The position numbers were made by a program, and so were the translations under genes. The notes beneath the pieces are model-generated. The model had not been told where the DNA came from. It saw nothing but the letters and a program-made list of their open reading frames with translations, and made no database searches. Positions 16,015-22,748 of a stretch of DNA of 27,638 bases are shown here, one piece after another. Position 1 is the stretch's first letter, and every line of letters starts with the position of its first letter. Source of the stretch: UMGS363 sp051881775 (GTDB taxonomy: Bacteria > Bacillota > Clostridia > Oscillospirales > Ruminococcaceae); assembly GCA_051881775.1 (NCBI GenBank), contig JBJEQN010000133.1, positions 1 through 27,638 on the forward strand. The letters are read 5' to 3'.

Positions 16015-16056
16015 AAAAACGCTGCAGAAAGCGTTGTGGTGCGTTCTGCGGCGTTT
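16015..16056 (-). terminator. Terminator separating early and late operons
   Basis: A 13-pair stem with one G-T pair (AAACGCTGCAGAA at 16017-16029 with TTCTGCGGCGTTT at 16044-16056) and a 14-base loop is followed on the minus strand by TTTTT (16019-16015). It lies between the late regulator and the terminase genes, so early leftward transcripts should stop here unless antiterminated. Confidence 0.8.
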
Positions 16057-16065
16057 AATTAAATT

Positions 16066-16148
16066 TTATAATCAAGGCAAAGAAGAACCGCCTGCCCGAT
16101 ATTTCAGGCAAGGTGGTGTAGTATTCATTCATTCTTTGCTGATTATAA
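16066..16148. repeat. Long inverted repeat after the late regulator gene
   Basis: TTATAATCA-AG-GCAAAGAA (16066-16084) is complementary to TTCTTTGCTGATTATAA (16132-16148): 17 base pairs with one two-base bulge. The enclosed 47 bases hold a smaller GCCTG/CAGGC hairpin (16090-16094 with 16105-16109). The structure begins five bases after the regulator stop and is adjacent to the terminator, giving a continuous structured region before terminase. Possible roles are mRNA 3' protection, a regulator binding site or a packaging-related site. Confidence 0.65.
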
Positions 16149-16153
16149 TTATA

Positions 16154-16585
16154 TCACGGAGAAGAAGGGAAATTCAAGGAAATGTTTTTGAGAGCAATTC
16201 CGTGAAGCTGAGTTACACGGCGGCGTGAATAACTCATACTCTCCGCAATATCCTCCCACTGCTGCCCGATTATGTACCGCCGTGTAAGCACCTCACGCTG
16301 AACCGAATCGGGAACGGAAGCAATAAGTTCTTCGGTACGTTCCCGTGCGGCGATAAACTCCCGGAACAGCCTGTCCGCCTCATCGTCATAGTCTGCAAGT
16401 CGACAGTAGGCATTTTCCACAGGATTGCCTTTGCGTTCGTGCGTTCCGCCGTCGTTTTCGTAGCGGATGGACTTACCGCACATCAAAAGCTGTCCGTAAG
16501 CGTTGGCTTTATCCCTCGCAAGATGATAAGCACGTTCTGCATCCCTTGCCCGATTCAGCTCGGTTTTGATTTCGGTCGTTGTCAT
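16154..16585 (-). CDS. Late-gene transcription regulator, sigma region 4-like
   Basis: A 143-residue helical protein. I chose ATG 16585 (MTTTEIKTELNRARDAERAY) because TAAGGAG stands eight bases upstream; the frame is open further upstream without support. The N-terminal two thirds are charged helices (RAYHLARDKANAYGQLL, DYDDEADRLFREFIAARERTEELI). The C-terminus is a sigma-70 region 4-like helix-turn-helix (REVLTRRYIIGQQWEDIAESMSYSRRRVTQLHGIALKNI), as in DUF1492/ArpU/RinA-type activators. Being last in the early operon and just before terminase matches proteins that switch on late transcription; its target is likely the structured region 15945-16148. Confidence 0.82.
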   Translation of the reverse strand: MTTTEIKTELNRARDAERAYHLARDKANAYGQLLMCGKSIRYENDGGTHERKGNPVENAYCRLADYDDEADRLFREFIAARERTEELIASVPDSVQREVLTRRYIIGQQWEDIAESMSYSRRRVTQLHGIALKNISLNFPSSP

Positions 16586-16607
16586 TTGCTCACTCCTTAG
16601 GTCGTGT

Positions 16608-16811
16608 CTAAAATTTTTGGCGGTTGTCCATTTTTGCGCCGCATTCGGGGCAATATTTAAACCCCAGAACAACGCTCCGCTTTATCTCAAAATCCGTGTC
16701 GTACGACCGTGTGCAGATAGGGCAGGTCACGGCTGTATCTTCTTCAATCCATTCCCCGTTATCCGTCCGTTTTCCACGGAATAATATTTCACGCATTATC
16801 TTCACGTTCAT
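16608..16811 (-). CDS. YopX-like N-terminus fused to a zinc ribbon
   Basis: A 67-residue protein starting at ATG 16811, where AAAGGAAG stands nine bases upstream; a second candidate ATG at 16796 gives MREILFRGK directly. The first part (REILFRGKRTDNGEWIEE) is the signature opening of YopX-type phage proteins. The second part has two Cys pairs (CPIC and CPEC) spaced as a zinc ribbon. A truncated copy of the opening occurs at 18265-18339. It overlaps the upstream ORF by 23 bases. Role unknown; zinc binding is likely. Confidence 0.72.
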   Translation of the reverse strand: MNVKIMREILFRGKRTDNGEWIEEDTAVTCPICTRSYDTDFEIKRSVVLGFKYCPECGAKMDNRQKF

Positions 16812-16944
16812 TTTCTTTCTTCCTTTCTCTTTCGGTATTCTCATAAGCCTTTTGGATTATTTCATCCGAAACGCCCATTTCCTGCAATTCCCGTATCTGC
16901 TTAATATCTTCGGGGGAATTCTTGCCGAGTGTTATTGACACCAT
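16789..16944 (-). CDS. 51-residue small helical protein
   Basis: Short ORF, MVSITLGKNSPEDIKQIREL to the stop at 16789, with TAGGAGAT about eight bases before ATG 16944. Residues 10-34 are a helix-turn-helix-like or short-domain pattern (SPEDIKQIRELQEMGVSDEIIQKAYE), then a highly charged Glu/Arg/Lys tail. It resembles the SHOCT-like short C-terminal oligomerisation pattern, though this is weak. The stop overlaps the downstream YopX-like gene, implying coupled translation. Confidence 0.65.
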   Translation of the reverse strand: MVSITLGKNSPEDIKQIRELQEMGVSDEIIQKAYENTERERKKENEREDNA

Positions 16945-16958
16945 AATCGCATCTCCTA

Positions 16959-17126
16959 TTAATCTTTATATCTTGAATTGAACGAAAACGGAAACAAGCC
17001 ACGCAACGTCGATTTTGTAGCGGCTTCAATCGCTCTTTTCTGTTGAGCTTTTGTTATTCGTTTTTTTGGTTTGATTTCGCCGTTCTTGGCTTTAATTGCT
17101 GTCGGGTTATGTTTGTGTTGACCCAT
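16959..17126 (-). CDS. 55-residue basic protein, unknown
   Basis: I place the start at ATG 17126 (MGQHKHNPTAIKAKNG) because GAGGAGG lies nine bases upstream, inside the frame's longer form. The protein is rich in Lys and Arg (KPKKRITKAQQKRAIEAATKS) and ends LFPFSFNSRYKD. No family recognised. It overlaps the end of the upstream gene by 20 bases, in keeping with the compact cassette. A nucleic-acid-binding role is possible from charge alone. Confidence 0.6.
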   Translation of the reverse strand: MGQHKHNPTAIKAKNGEIKPKKRITKAQQKRAIEAATKSTLRGLFPFSFNSRYKD

Positions 17127-17325
17127 TTTCTTGATCCTCCTCATACCACATCTTAATACTGTCGAGGAATGCTGTTACCATCGCACAAAATATGTCATCT
17201 TCATCTGCTTTTGGCAGAACGTTAAATTCAAATGTTTTTTCAACTCCACCAATATCAGCGTGACCGATCATCTTTTTTGTATAAGGCGACTTTCCATTAA
17301 GTTTAATTTCTTCATGTGGTGTCAT
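17107..17325 (-). CDS. 72-residue acidic protein, unknown
   Basis: ATG 17325 overlaps the upstream stop (ATGA) with GAAGA just before it. The sequence MTPHEEIKLNGKSPYTKK continues with a beta-like GGVEKTFEFNVLPK and a helical, acidic C-terminus (DIFCAMVTAFLDSIKMWYEEDQE). No motif recognised. Co-translation with the zinc-ribbon protein before it suggests the two were inherited as a unit. Confidence 0.6.
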   Translation of the reverse strand: MTPHEEIKLNGKSPYTKKMIGHADIGGVEKTFEFNVLPKADEDDIFCAMVTAFLDSIKMWYEEDQENGSTQT

Positions 17326-17510
17326 TCTTCATCATTCCAATCTATCTTTTGCCCACACCTTGAACAAAACTGCCGATATTCACGATACAAACTCATATCA
17401 AATTCAGCGTTACAAACGGGACAAAAATACTCGCAACCGCCCCATTCATTATTCCACCTTATTTTAGGCTTCTTCCCTTTCTGCTTTTTCTTTAATATTC
17501 GTTTCTTCAT
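17322..17510 (-). CDS. 62-residue zinc-ribbon protein
   Basis: The first 20 residues are extremely basic (MKKRILKKKQKGKKPK), then WNNEWGGCEYFCPVCNAEFD and FCSRCGQKIDW form two CxxC pairs of a zinc ribbon. A basic N-terminus plus ribbon suggests nucleic-acid binding. ATG 17510 overlaps the upstream stop (ATGA), and its own stop overlaps the next start. Function unknown. Confidence 0.72.
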   Translation of the reverse strand: MKKRILKKKQKGKKPKIRWNNEWGGCEYFCPVCNAEFDMSLYREYRQFCSRCGQKIDWNDEE

Positions 17511-17995
17511 TCCTTACCGTTCCTTTCTGCAAGTGCCTTTTCAGCTTCTTCACGGGAAAGAAATACGGTTTTGCCTATTTCTTCAAGGTCATAATCAACT
17601 TCGTCTGTCCATATTCTTTTTGTCGATACTTCTTCAACCGATGCTTCTTCGATTACGGTTTTATTATCAACGTTACAAACGATATATACAACATCGCCAA
17701 CCTTAACAGGCGGTACGATTACGCCGTTTTTAAGCATAGTGTCCGCAATAGCTTCACAAACGCAATGTGGTTTTAACAATTTATATTTACAAAACCCACA
17801 AGCCTGTAAACGGCACATTTTTGTCATTGTATCGCAAATGTCAATCAATCTTTCTTTGCCTTTGGACTGATATATGTAGCATTTGAACGGCGGTTTAAGC
17901 TTCGGTCGTGTTTTCCGCACCTCAATAACCTTTTCACCTTTCAAAATAAGTTCGCACCATTTAGGCTGTATGCTGATTAATACCGCTTTACTCAT
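17507..17995 (-). CDS. ASCH-domain protein
   Basis: A 162-residue protein. The opening AVLISIQPKWCELILKGEKVIEVRKTRPK is the ASCH (PUA-like) N-terminal motif with the invariant GEK and ExRKT core, followed by PFKCYIYQSKG. The domain ends with VKVGDVVYIV and ETS-like strands; a Cys-rich region between (CDTMTKMCRLQACGFCKYK) may bind metal. The C-terminus (DYDLEEIGKTVFLSREEAEKALAERNG) is common to phage ASCH proteins. ASCH folds bind RNA or modified nucleotides; here perhaps regulation or RNA modification sensing. GGAGGG upstream of ATG 17995. Confidence 0.82.
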   Translation of the reverse strand: MSKAVLISIQPKWCELILKGEKVIEVRKTRPKLKPPFKCYIYQSKGKERLIDICDTMTKMCRLQACGFCKYKLLKPHCVCEAIADTMLKNGVIVPPVKVGDVVYIVCNVDNKTVIEEASVEEVSTKRIWTDEVDYDLEEIGKTVFLSREEAEKALAERNGKE

Positions 17996-18008
17996 TGTCA
18001 GCCCTCCA

Positions 18009-18272
18009 TTATAGCTTAAGCGTGCCGACGCTACCGATATTTGTGCAGTTATTGCCGCTTTGATTAACTATTATTCCTACGGTTCGCTTGTTCCAAGCCT
18101 TGACGGTTTCGGCTCTCGTAGCATCTCTTGCCGTTCCGTCTTTGTAGGTCTTTCCGAATGATGTTGCACTGCTGCAATTCTCGCAGGTCACATAGAAGTA
18201 TTCATTATCAAGACATTCGAGTTCAACCTTGCCTCCGCAGAACGGGCAAGGCTTTAGTTTTATTTCAACCAT
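18009..18272 (-). CDS. Lar-like restriction alleviation / zinc-ribbon protein with an extra tail
   Basis: An 87-residue protein. Start chosen at ATG 18272 (MVEIKLKPCPFCGG), with GGTGA five bases upstream. Lar family features: LKPCPFCGG, a YFVTCENC-type second Cys pair and the terminal AxxxWNKR. Lar proteins modulate type I restriction in enteric phages; in Gram-positive phages the same short fold is common and its role untested. Unusually, about 22 residues follow the WNKR motif (VGIIVNQSGNNCTNIGSV), rich in Asn, Gly and Ile, which look like a short beta extension. Confidence 0.78.
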   Translation of the reverse strand: MVEIKLKPCPFCGGKVELECLDNEYFYVTCENCSSATSFGKTYKDGTARDATRAETVKAWNKRTVGIIVNQSGNNCTNIGSVGTLKL

Positions 18273-18339
18273 TATCTTCACCGCCTTTCAGCACTTCGTC
18301 GTTGTCCGTCCGCCTTCCACGAAATAATATTTCACGCAT
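18265..18339 (-). pseudogene. Truncated copy of the YopX-like opening (24 codons)
   Basis: ATG 18339 overlaps the MazG stop (TGATG) and encodes MREILFRGRRTDNDEVLKGG before stopping at 18265, just inside the Lar-like gene. The first ~12 codons match those at 16796 in both protein and DNA. It keeps the start context but lacks the zinc ribbon. Most likely a remnant left by recombination between copies of this opening; it may still be translated as a leader coupling MazG to the Lar-like gene. Confidence 0.6.
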
Positions 18340-18677
18340 CAAACATCACCGTCCTTTCGGTGCAAGCTATTTTCCGCTTCAAAGCCGTCGGGATAGCGTG
18401 TTTTGAGTTTGTCAATGTTCATCTGCAAGACCGTTTCAAGATCATATCCGATTGCCTGCGCTCCGACGGCAATATACCAAGCAACGTCGCCCAACTCCTT
18501 GGCAAGGTGTTCCTTGTCCAGTTCGTGACCCTGAAATGTTGCCTTTTTCACCATATCGGCAACTTCGCCGCCCTCGCCGCAAATACCGAGCGCAGCGTTC
18601 ATAAGCATTCCGTTATGTTCGTAATTCATTCCGCTTGCCGTTCTCATAGCAAGCTGCTGATATTCGTTTATTGTCAT
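18339..18677 (-). CDS. MazG-like nucleotide pyrophosphohydrolase
   Basis: A 112-residue protein with the all-helical MazG metal-binding motifs: GEGGEVADMVKK (Glu35, Glu38, Asp41) and KELGDVAWYIA (Glu61, Asp64). The opening MTINEYQQLAMRTA is the usual start of phage MazG proteins. Such enzymes hydrolyse (d)NTPs to NMP and PPi; in phages they are linked with clearing aberrant nucleotides or lowering (p)ppGpp, so helping replication. AAGGAAG lies before ATG 18677. Single-domain and normal length. Confidence 0.88.
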   Translation of the reverse strand: MTINEYQQLAMRTASGMNYEHNGMLMNAALGICGEGGEVADMVKKATFQGHELDKEHLAKELGDVAWYIAVGAQAIGYDLETVLQMNIDKLKTRYPDGFEAENSLHRKDGDV

Positions 18678-18699
18678 TTTTATACTTCCTTTCAGATTT

Positions 18700-18921
18700 T
18701 CAATCCTTTTCTATCCAATATCCAATCCCTTTTTTGTGCTGCACATTCTCAAAAACTGTAATAGCAGCTATGTCATCATACAGCACCTTACGGGTGACCG
18801 ATATGTCATACCTGTTGAGCAGTGCGCGCATAATATTGTCGGCTGTCATAGGATGGACTGCAGATTTCAATATTCGCTCAACAGCCAGTATCCGTGTTTT
18901 CGTGTCCTGTCCGATCTTCAT
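18700..18921 (-). CDS. Small winged-helix DNA-binding protein
   Basis: A 73-residue protein; ATG 18921 chosen for GGGAGGT five bases upstream, inside a longer frame. The sequence TRILAVERILKSAVHPMTADNIMRALLNRYDISVTRKVLYDDIAAI matches the HTH-11/WYL-type N-terminal winged helix, with a wing ending GIGYWIEKD. No ligand domain is attached, so it probably acts as a small regulator. It overlaps the upstream gene by 44 bases in another frame. Confidence 0.75.
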   Translation of the reverse strand: MKIGQDTKTRILAVERILKSAVHPMTADNIMRALLNRYDISVTRKVLYDDIAAITVFENVQHKKGIGYWIEKD

Positions 18922-19333
18922 CGGCGTACCTCCCAAATATTCTGTCTTTCAGCCCCGTTTCTCCCGTGCAGAGTTCGGCTATTTCAAGAGCAAATTCAAA
19001 CGCCCGGTCTTTGCTGTCTGCATTGTTCAGGGCTGTTCTGAGCGCTTCCGTTCTCTTGATGTTGTGGCACATCCTTGCAACGTCGGCGATGTGTTCAAGA
19101 TAGCTTTCCTTGAACTGCTCATACTCCTTGTAGTATTTTTGGTCGGCAGCATTAAACTGCTCTTTGTTTATCTGCCCTGCACGGTATTTATATCCGAGCT
19201 CCCGTATCTTGTCAAAATACTTGTAGTCCTCCGTGTCGAATCCGTCAGGTTCAATTTCGCCCCGAAAGACCGCAGCCTTAGTCCTTTTAAACCATTCCTC
19301 GTCCTTCATCGGCGTAACAATAACATAACTCAT
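18878..19333 (-). CDS. 151-residue helical protein, unknown
   Basis: Start at ATG 19333 with GGGAGG seven bases upstream, three bases after the primase-helicase stop. MSYVIVTPMKDEEWFKRTKAAVFRG is followed by long charged helices (DYKYFDKIRELGYKYRAGQ, QKYYKEYEQFKESYLEHIADVAR). The C-terminal tail is hydrophilic (DEDRTGHENTDTGC) and overlaps the wHTH gene. No motif recognised. Its place directly behind the primase-helicase makes a replication-associated role possible. Confidence 0.7.
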   Translation of the reverse strand: MSYVIVTPMKDEEWFKRTKAAVFRGEIEPDGFDTEDYKYFDKIRELGYKYRAGQINKEQFNAADQKYYKEYEQFKESYLEHIADVARMCHNIKRTEALRTALNNADSKDRAFEFALEIAELCTGETGLKDRIFGRYADEDRTGHENTDTGC

Positions 19334-19335
19334 AT

Positions 19336-21117
19336 TCAATCCTCCCAAGGCAGGTCGGAAGTGTCTGCTGTTGCTTCCGTCACAAGATATTTCCGCTTTG
19401 CGTCGCTGCCGTATTGTATTACACGTTTGCAGCTTGGTATGTACGACAGCTTTACTGCATCATCTTTTAGGATAAGCTCGCCTGTCAGCCTGTTTTTGGT
19501 GACAAGGAGGGTGCTGTCATAGTCCAAACCGCTTGCCGCCCTCTGATAGCACATAACCACATCAACGGCGTTGGTAATATCCGCCGAACCGCTGACTGTA
19601 TCATTATCGAAATCGGCATTTGATTTTTTCGGGTGTGCAACAAGCAGCACGATAACGTTGTAAGTTTTCGCAAGTTTCTCCAGCTTCTTGACAAACTCGC
19701 TCTGCGCTCTGTAAATATCCGTGTTTGCTTCGCACTCGATAGCCGTCATAAGATTGTCAAGGAACACAAGCCTGATACCGTACTGCTTTATAGCCTTTAT
19801 CACAACATCTATCAAACCGTCATATTCATCTCCGATAACGGCTCTGTTGTCGAATATGTAAGCCTTGTCACGGTACCACGCATTGATCTGTTCCGAAACG
19901 CTGTCGGGTATGGTATATACATTTCTGCCGTAACCGTTGCGCTGCACATCAAGAGCGTCCTCTCCGGCTATCTGCAGGTCTATCCAGCTTTTAAAGTGGA
20001 AGTCAGGCAGCTCTCCCGAATATATAAAGCAAGGGTATTTTTGCCCCAATGCTTCAACGATAAGCTGTGAGCCGAAAGTGGACTTGCCTTCGCCTCGTTT
20101 GCCCGTAAGAAGAATGACCTGCCCGAAATACATTCCGCCGATCACCCTGTCAAGCCCCGGAATGCCTGTTGATATTCTCGGAAGAGTAAGCAGGTCGACC
20201 TTCTCAACGTCTGCAAGCTGTCTTACTGCCTTTATCTCCGAAAGACGGGCGTTTTCAACAGCCTGTATAACAGCCGTCCTGCCGTATTTCATCAGAATGT
20301 CGTTTGCGTCCTTTTCACCGAGGTAATATTTTTCATCAACTTCATAAACAGGAACGTCCATAAGAGAACGTATCTCATCAAGCAGCGTCATTCTGCCTTT
20401 TTCCCAATCTCCGAACACAATAACCTTCGGGAATTTCCGCATAAAATCCGAACAGTAAACATACCAGTTGAAATTCTTGCAGCCTCCCGGAACGGAAACA
20501 GCGTTTTCAATGCCGCATTCCGCAAGAGAAAGACTGTCTATCTGCCCTTCGGTGATAACAAGCGGCTTTTCGTAGTTCTTCGCCTGCATCATACCGAACA
20601 GAATAGGCTTGCAGCTTTTTTCAAACCACTCTTTGGCTTTGTCTGTGCCTTTTCGGAACTTGGTATTGCGGTATTTTATCAGCTGCAGCTCTCCGCTTTC
20701 ATCGTAGAAGGGGAATGTTATTACCTTGTCCGAACCCTTCTGACCCGTTACAAAGTATTTTTCCGTTATTGCCCTTGATATGCCCCGTGATTCAAGGTAA
20801 TCAATTGCTATCCTGTCTATCTGCTTGGGAAAGCTGCCTTTCGGGAAGCTGCGAAACTGTTTTACTTCGCCAAAATTCAACTTGTAATCGAAATCCCTTG
20901 CAAGCTGAACAAAATGTCCCTTCACTCCGCAAGTCCCTCTCAGGCAGCAGTAAGCGCCCGTTCTGAGATTTATGGAAAAAGTGTCTTTATCCCTATGCTG
21001 ACCGCCGCCGCAATAAGGGCAGTATTTAAAAGTCACTTCTTCGCCTATCTGCTTGAAGTCATATCCGCCTGCGGAGAGAAAATCCATTACATCGGATGAA
21101 TTATATTCGTAACTCAT
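19336..21117 (-). CDS. Bifunctional DNA primase-helicase (T7 gp4-like)
   Basis: A 593-residue replicative enzyme. The N-terminal zinc-binding domain has CPYC (33-36) with C57/C58 and C63. The TOPRIM domain has EGQIDSLSLAECG (Glu190) and VIVFGDWEKG. The RecA/DnaB-type helicase has Walker A GKRGEGKST (about 340), Walker B RLVFLDNL and the sensor LLVAHPKK. It ends with acidic DTSDLPWED, a possible SSB- or polymerase-contact tail like that of T7 gp4. Because helicase and primase are fused and ring-forming, no separate DnaC-type loader is needed. ATG 21117 overlaps the upstream stop (ATGA). Confidence 0.92.
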   Translation of the reverse strand: MSYEYNSSDVMDFLSAGGYDFKQIGEEVTFKYCPYCGGGQHRDKDTFSINLRTGAYCCLRGTCGVKGHFVQLARDFDYKLNFGEVKQFRSFPKGSFPKQIDRIAIDYLESRGISRAITEKYFVTGQKGSDKVITFPFYDESGELQLIKYRNTKFRKGTDKAKEWFEKSCKPILFGMMQAKNYEKPLVITEGQIDSLSLAECGIENAVSVPGGCKNFNWYVYCSDFMRKFPKVIVFGDWEKGRMTLLDEIRSLMDVPVYEVDEKYYLGEKDANDILMKYGRTAVIQAVENARLSEIKAVRQLADVEKVDLLTLPRISTGIPGLDRVIGGMYFGQVILLTGKRGEGKSTFGSQLIVEALGQKYPCFIYSGELPDFHFKSWIDLQIAGEDALDVQRNGYGRNVYTIPDSVSEQINAWYRDKAYIFDNRAVIGDEYDGLIDVVIKAIKQYGIRLVFLDNLMTAIECEANTDIYRAQSEFVKKLEKLAKTYNVIVLLVAHPKKSNADFDNDTVSGSADITNAVDVVMCYQRAASGLDYDSTLLVTKNRLTGELILKDDAVKLSYIPSCKRVIQYGSDAKRKYLVTEATADTSDLPWED

Positions 21118-21638
21118 ATTTCCATCCTTTCAACGAACGGGTCGCCGTAATCGTAGCCGTAAGTGTCAGATTCGTTTTCAGAAAAATCGCCGGAAGGCGT
21201 AATATTATTTATTGCTTCTTTATTATCTTTATTATCTTTATTATTTTGTTGTCGGTTGCTTGTCGTCAGCTTGTCAACGACCTTGTCACTTTTTGAGCGC
21301 TTTTTGAGCATTTTGCTTGTCACATCTTGAAACTTATCATAATTATTTAGCGTAAATACGGTAAATTTCGAGTATGACAACCTTGTCAATTCGCCTGTCG
21401 TTTCTAAGTGATTTATTGCCGTTCTTGCTTGTCGAATTGTCAGCCCTGTTCGTTTGGCAATTTTTGCATAACTGGATATTAAACTTCCACGTTTAATTGT
21501 AATCCCATGCCATATAACATCATCAATATTTGCAGATAAAATAAGATGTACATACACAGTAAATGTAGCAGGATCATCGTGCCATTCCCATGTTAACATC
21601 GACCGCCACAACATGACATACCCATTATCCAAACTCAC
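21114..21638 (-). CDS. Replication initiator-like winged-helix protein
   Basis: A 174-residue protein. The N-terminal domain (YVMLWRSMLTWEWHDDPATFTVYVHLILSANI, then LISSYAKIAKRTGLTIRQARTAINHLETTGEL) is the winged-helix of phage replisome organizers/DnaD-N-like proteins. The C-terminus is low-complexity, with an in-frame repeat (DNK units around residue 135) and an acidic Asp/Tyr end. GTG 21638 has GAGGTGA six bases upstream and overlaps the ERCC4 stop (GTGA). By analogy with related phages, the origin may lie inside this AT-rich gene. No DnaC-like loader domain is present. Confidence 0.75.
   Translation of the reverse strand: MSLDNGYVMLWRSMLTWEWHDDPATFTVYVHLILSANIDDVIWHGITIKRGSLISSYAKIAKRTGLTIRQARTAINHLETTGELTRLSYSKFTVFTLNNYDKFQDVTSKMLKKRSKSDKVVDKLTTSNRQQNNKDNKDNKEAINNITPSGDFSENESDTYGYDYGDPFVERMEI
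21218..21244 (-). repeat. Three perfect 9-bp tandem repeats inside the replication gene
   Basis: CTTTATTAT repeated three times on the plus strand (21218-21226, 21227-21235, 21236-21244), encoding the Asp-Asn-Lys run on the minus strand. The unit is a multiple of three, so slippage alters length without breaking the frame. It is also the AT-rich patch expected in a phage origin. Confidence 0.7.
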
Positions 21639-22156
21639 CCAAAATCACCTCTTTCCAAAGCCTCTTTAAGCTCCCGGTATAAAATATCATGTATCAGCCT
21701 TGCCGTTGTTTCCGCCTTGCAGAATATGAGCCTGCAATCATACCGTGCAAGCCACGCAAGCAGGGAAGCTGCGAAAGCGTTGCTGCCGAATTTGCTGCGG
21801 TATTTGCCGTTGTAGAGGTTTTCCCACGTTGCATTTTCCACAAGCAAGTACAATTTCGTACCCGACGCCTTCGCTCTTTCAAACTCACGCTCAAAACGCC
21901 CTCTGTCGTAAGTGTAGCAAGCCGCAAGCTCGTCCAGCGACATTTTACGTTCAATGGCAAAAAGCCGCTCACAATTGATTTCTGTGCCGTTCTCGTCGGT
22001 TGTCTTGACGGAGTAATCTCCTGCATTGAGTTTGTACCGCTCATAAGGCAAGCCGACCTTTTCCATACGGCTCTTAAAAGCCGCTGTCGGCTGCTCTCTT
22101 GTATCAACAAGCAGCACGGCAGCGCTCAGAGCCTGCTTTATCTCTACCGGATTCAT
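21635..22156 (-). CDS. ERCC4/XPF-type nuclease
   Basis: A 173-residue nuclease with the full ERCC4 core: VDTREQ (17-22), GDYS (46-49) and IERKMSLDEL (Glu69, Arg70, Lys71), followed by RFEREFERAKASG. It lacks a helicase and tandem HhH, matching compact phage forms that act as structure-specific nucleases, probably resolving recombination or replication intermediates. ATG 22156 overlaps the preceding stop. It works beside the Sak4-like ATPase and DUF669-like protein, giving a recombination module. Confidence 0.88.
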   Translation of the reverse strand: MNPVEIKQALSAAVLLVDTREQPTAAFKSRMEKVGLPYERYKLNAGDYSVKTTDENGTEINCERLFAIERKMSLDELAACYTYDRGRFEREFERAKASGTKLYLLVENATWENLYNGKYRSKFGSNAFAASLLAWLARYDCRLIFCKAETTARLIHDILYRELKEALERGDFG

Positions 22157-22743
22157 ATGTCAAAAGGCAGGTCGCTGTTGCCGGTCGTGATCTCTTCAAA
22201 ATTGCTCAGATCGGTGTTGACGCTTCCTGCAGAGGTCTTGCTGCTCTTAGCCTTGTCATCGGGAATTTTGAAATCTCCCGAACGTATCTTTTCGGCAGAG
22301 ATAAATTTGTATGGCTGTGACTTCCAACCGCTTCTGCCGCCAATTTCCCATTCTTCATTGCGGAAAATGCAGCCTACAGTCTTGCCTTTCAGCTTCTTTT
22401 CGTCCCAGTCCCAACGATAACCGCTGTTGCTGTCCTCAACGGCTTCGATATTGCCCTTAAAAATGCGCTTGGTAAGGTCGTCCTTTTCGGAACCGTCGTC
22501 GGTCGGAACAGAAAGGCGGAGCACACCTTTCCACTTTTTATCTTCGCCTGTCTGTGCACGATAATCGGCAGCGTAGAAATCCTTGTATTCGCCCTCGGAA
22601 ATATCAATGCTTATCTCAAGACGCTGTCCCCAAGAGTATTCCTTGACCTCTGCGCCCATTATGCGGACGATATATCCGCCCTTGGGGAGCTTGCGTGTTT
22701 CGGAAAGTGCCTGTGTTTCTGCGTAATTGTTAAAAGGTTTCAT
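22153..22743 (-). CDS. ssDNA-binding protein, DUF669-like
   Basis: A 196-residue protein of the DUF669 type that stands where SSB would be. N-terminal KPFNNYAETQALSETRKLPKGGYIVRIMGAEVKEY is typical, with a beta-rich OB-like middle (QRLEISIDISEGEYKDFY, GKTVGCIFRNEEWE). The C-terminus is flexible and ends in acidic DLPFDI, mimicking the SSB tip (DDIPF), thought to recruit partners. Likely coats single-stranded DNA and cooperates with the Sak4-like ATPase. ATG 22743 has GGAGGAATA upstream. Confidence 0.8.
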   Translation of the reverse strand: MKPFNNYAETQALSETRKLPKGGYIVRIMGAEVKEYSWGQRLEISIDISEGEYKDFYAADYRAQTGEDKKWKGVLRLSVPTDDGSEKDDLTKRIFKGNIEAVEDSNSGYRWDWDEKKLKGKTVGCIFRNEEWEIGGRSGWKSQPYKFISAEKIRSGDFKIPDDKAKSSKTSAGSVNTDLSNFEEITTGNSDLPFDI

Positions 22744-22748
22744 ATCTG

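Noticed and set aside
21218..21244. Short tandem repeats considered as a CRISPR array
   Set aside because: Nine-base units without spacers inside a coding frame; no array elsewhere in the window.
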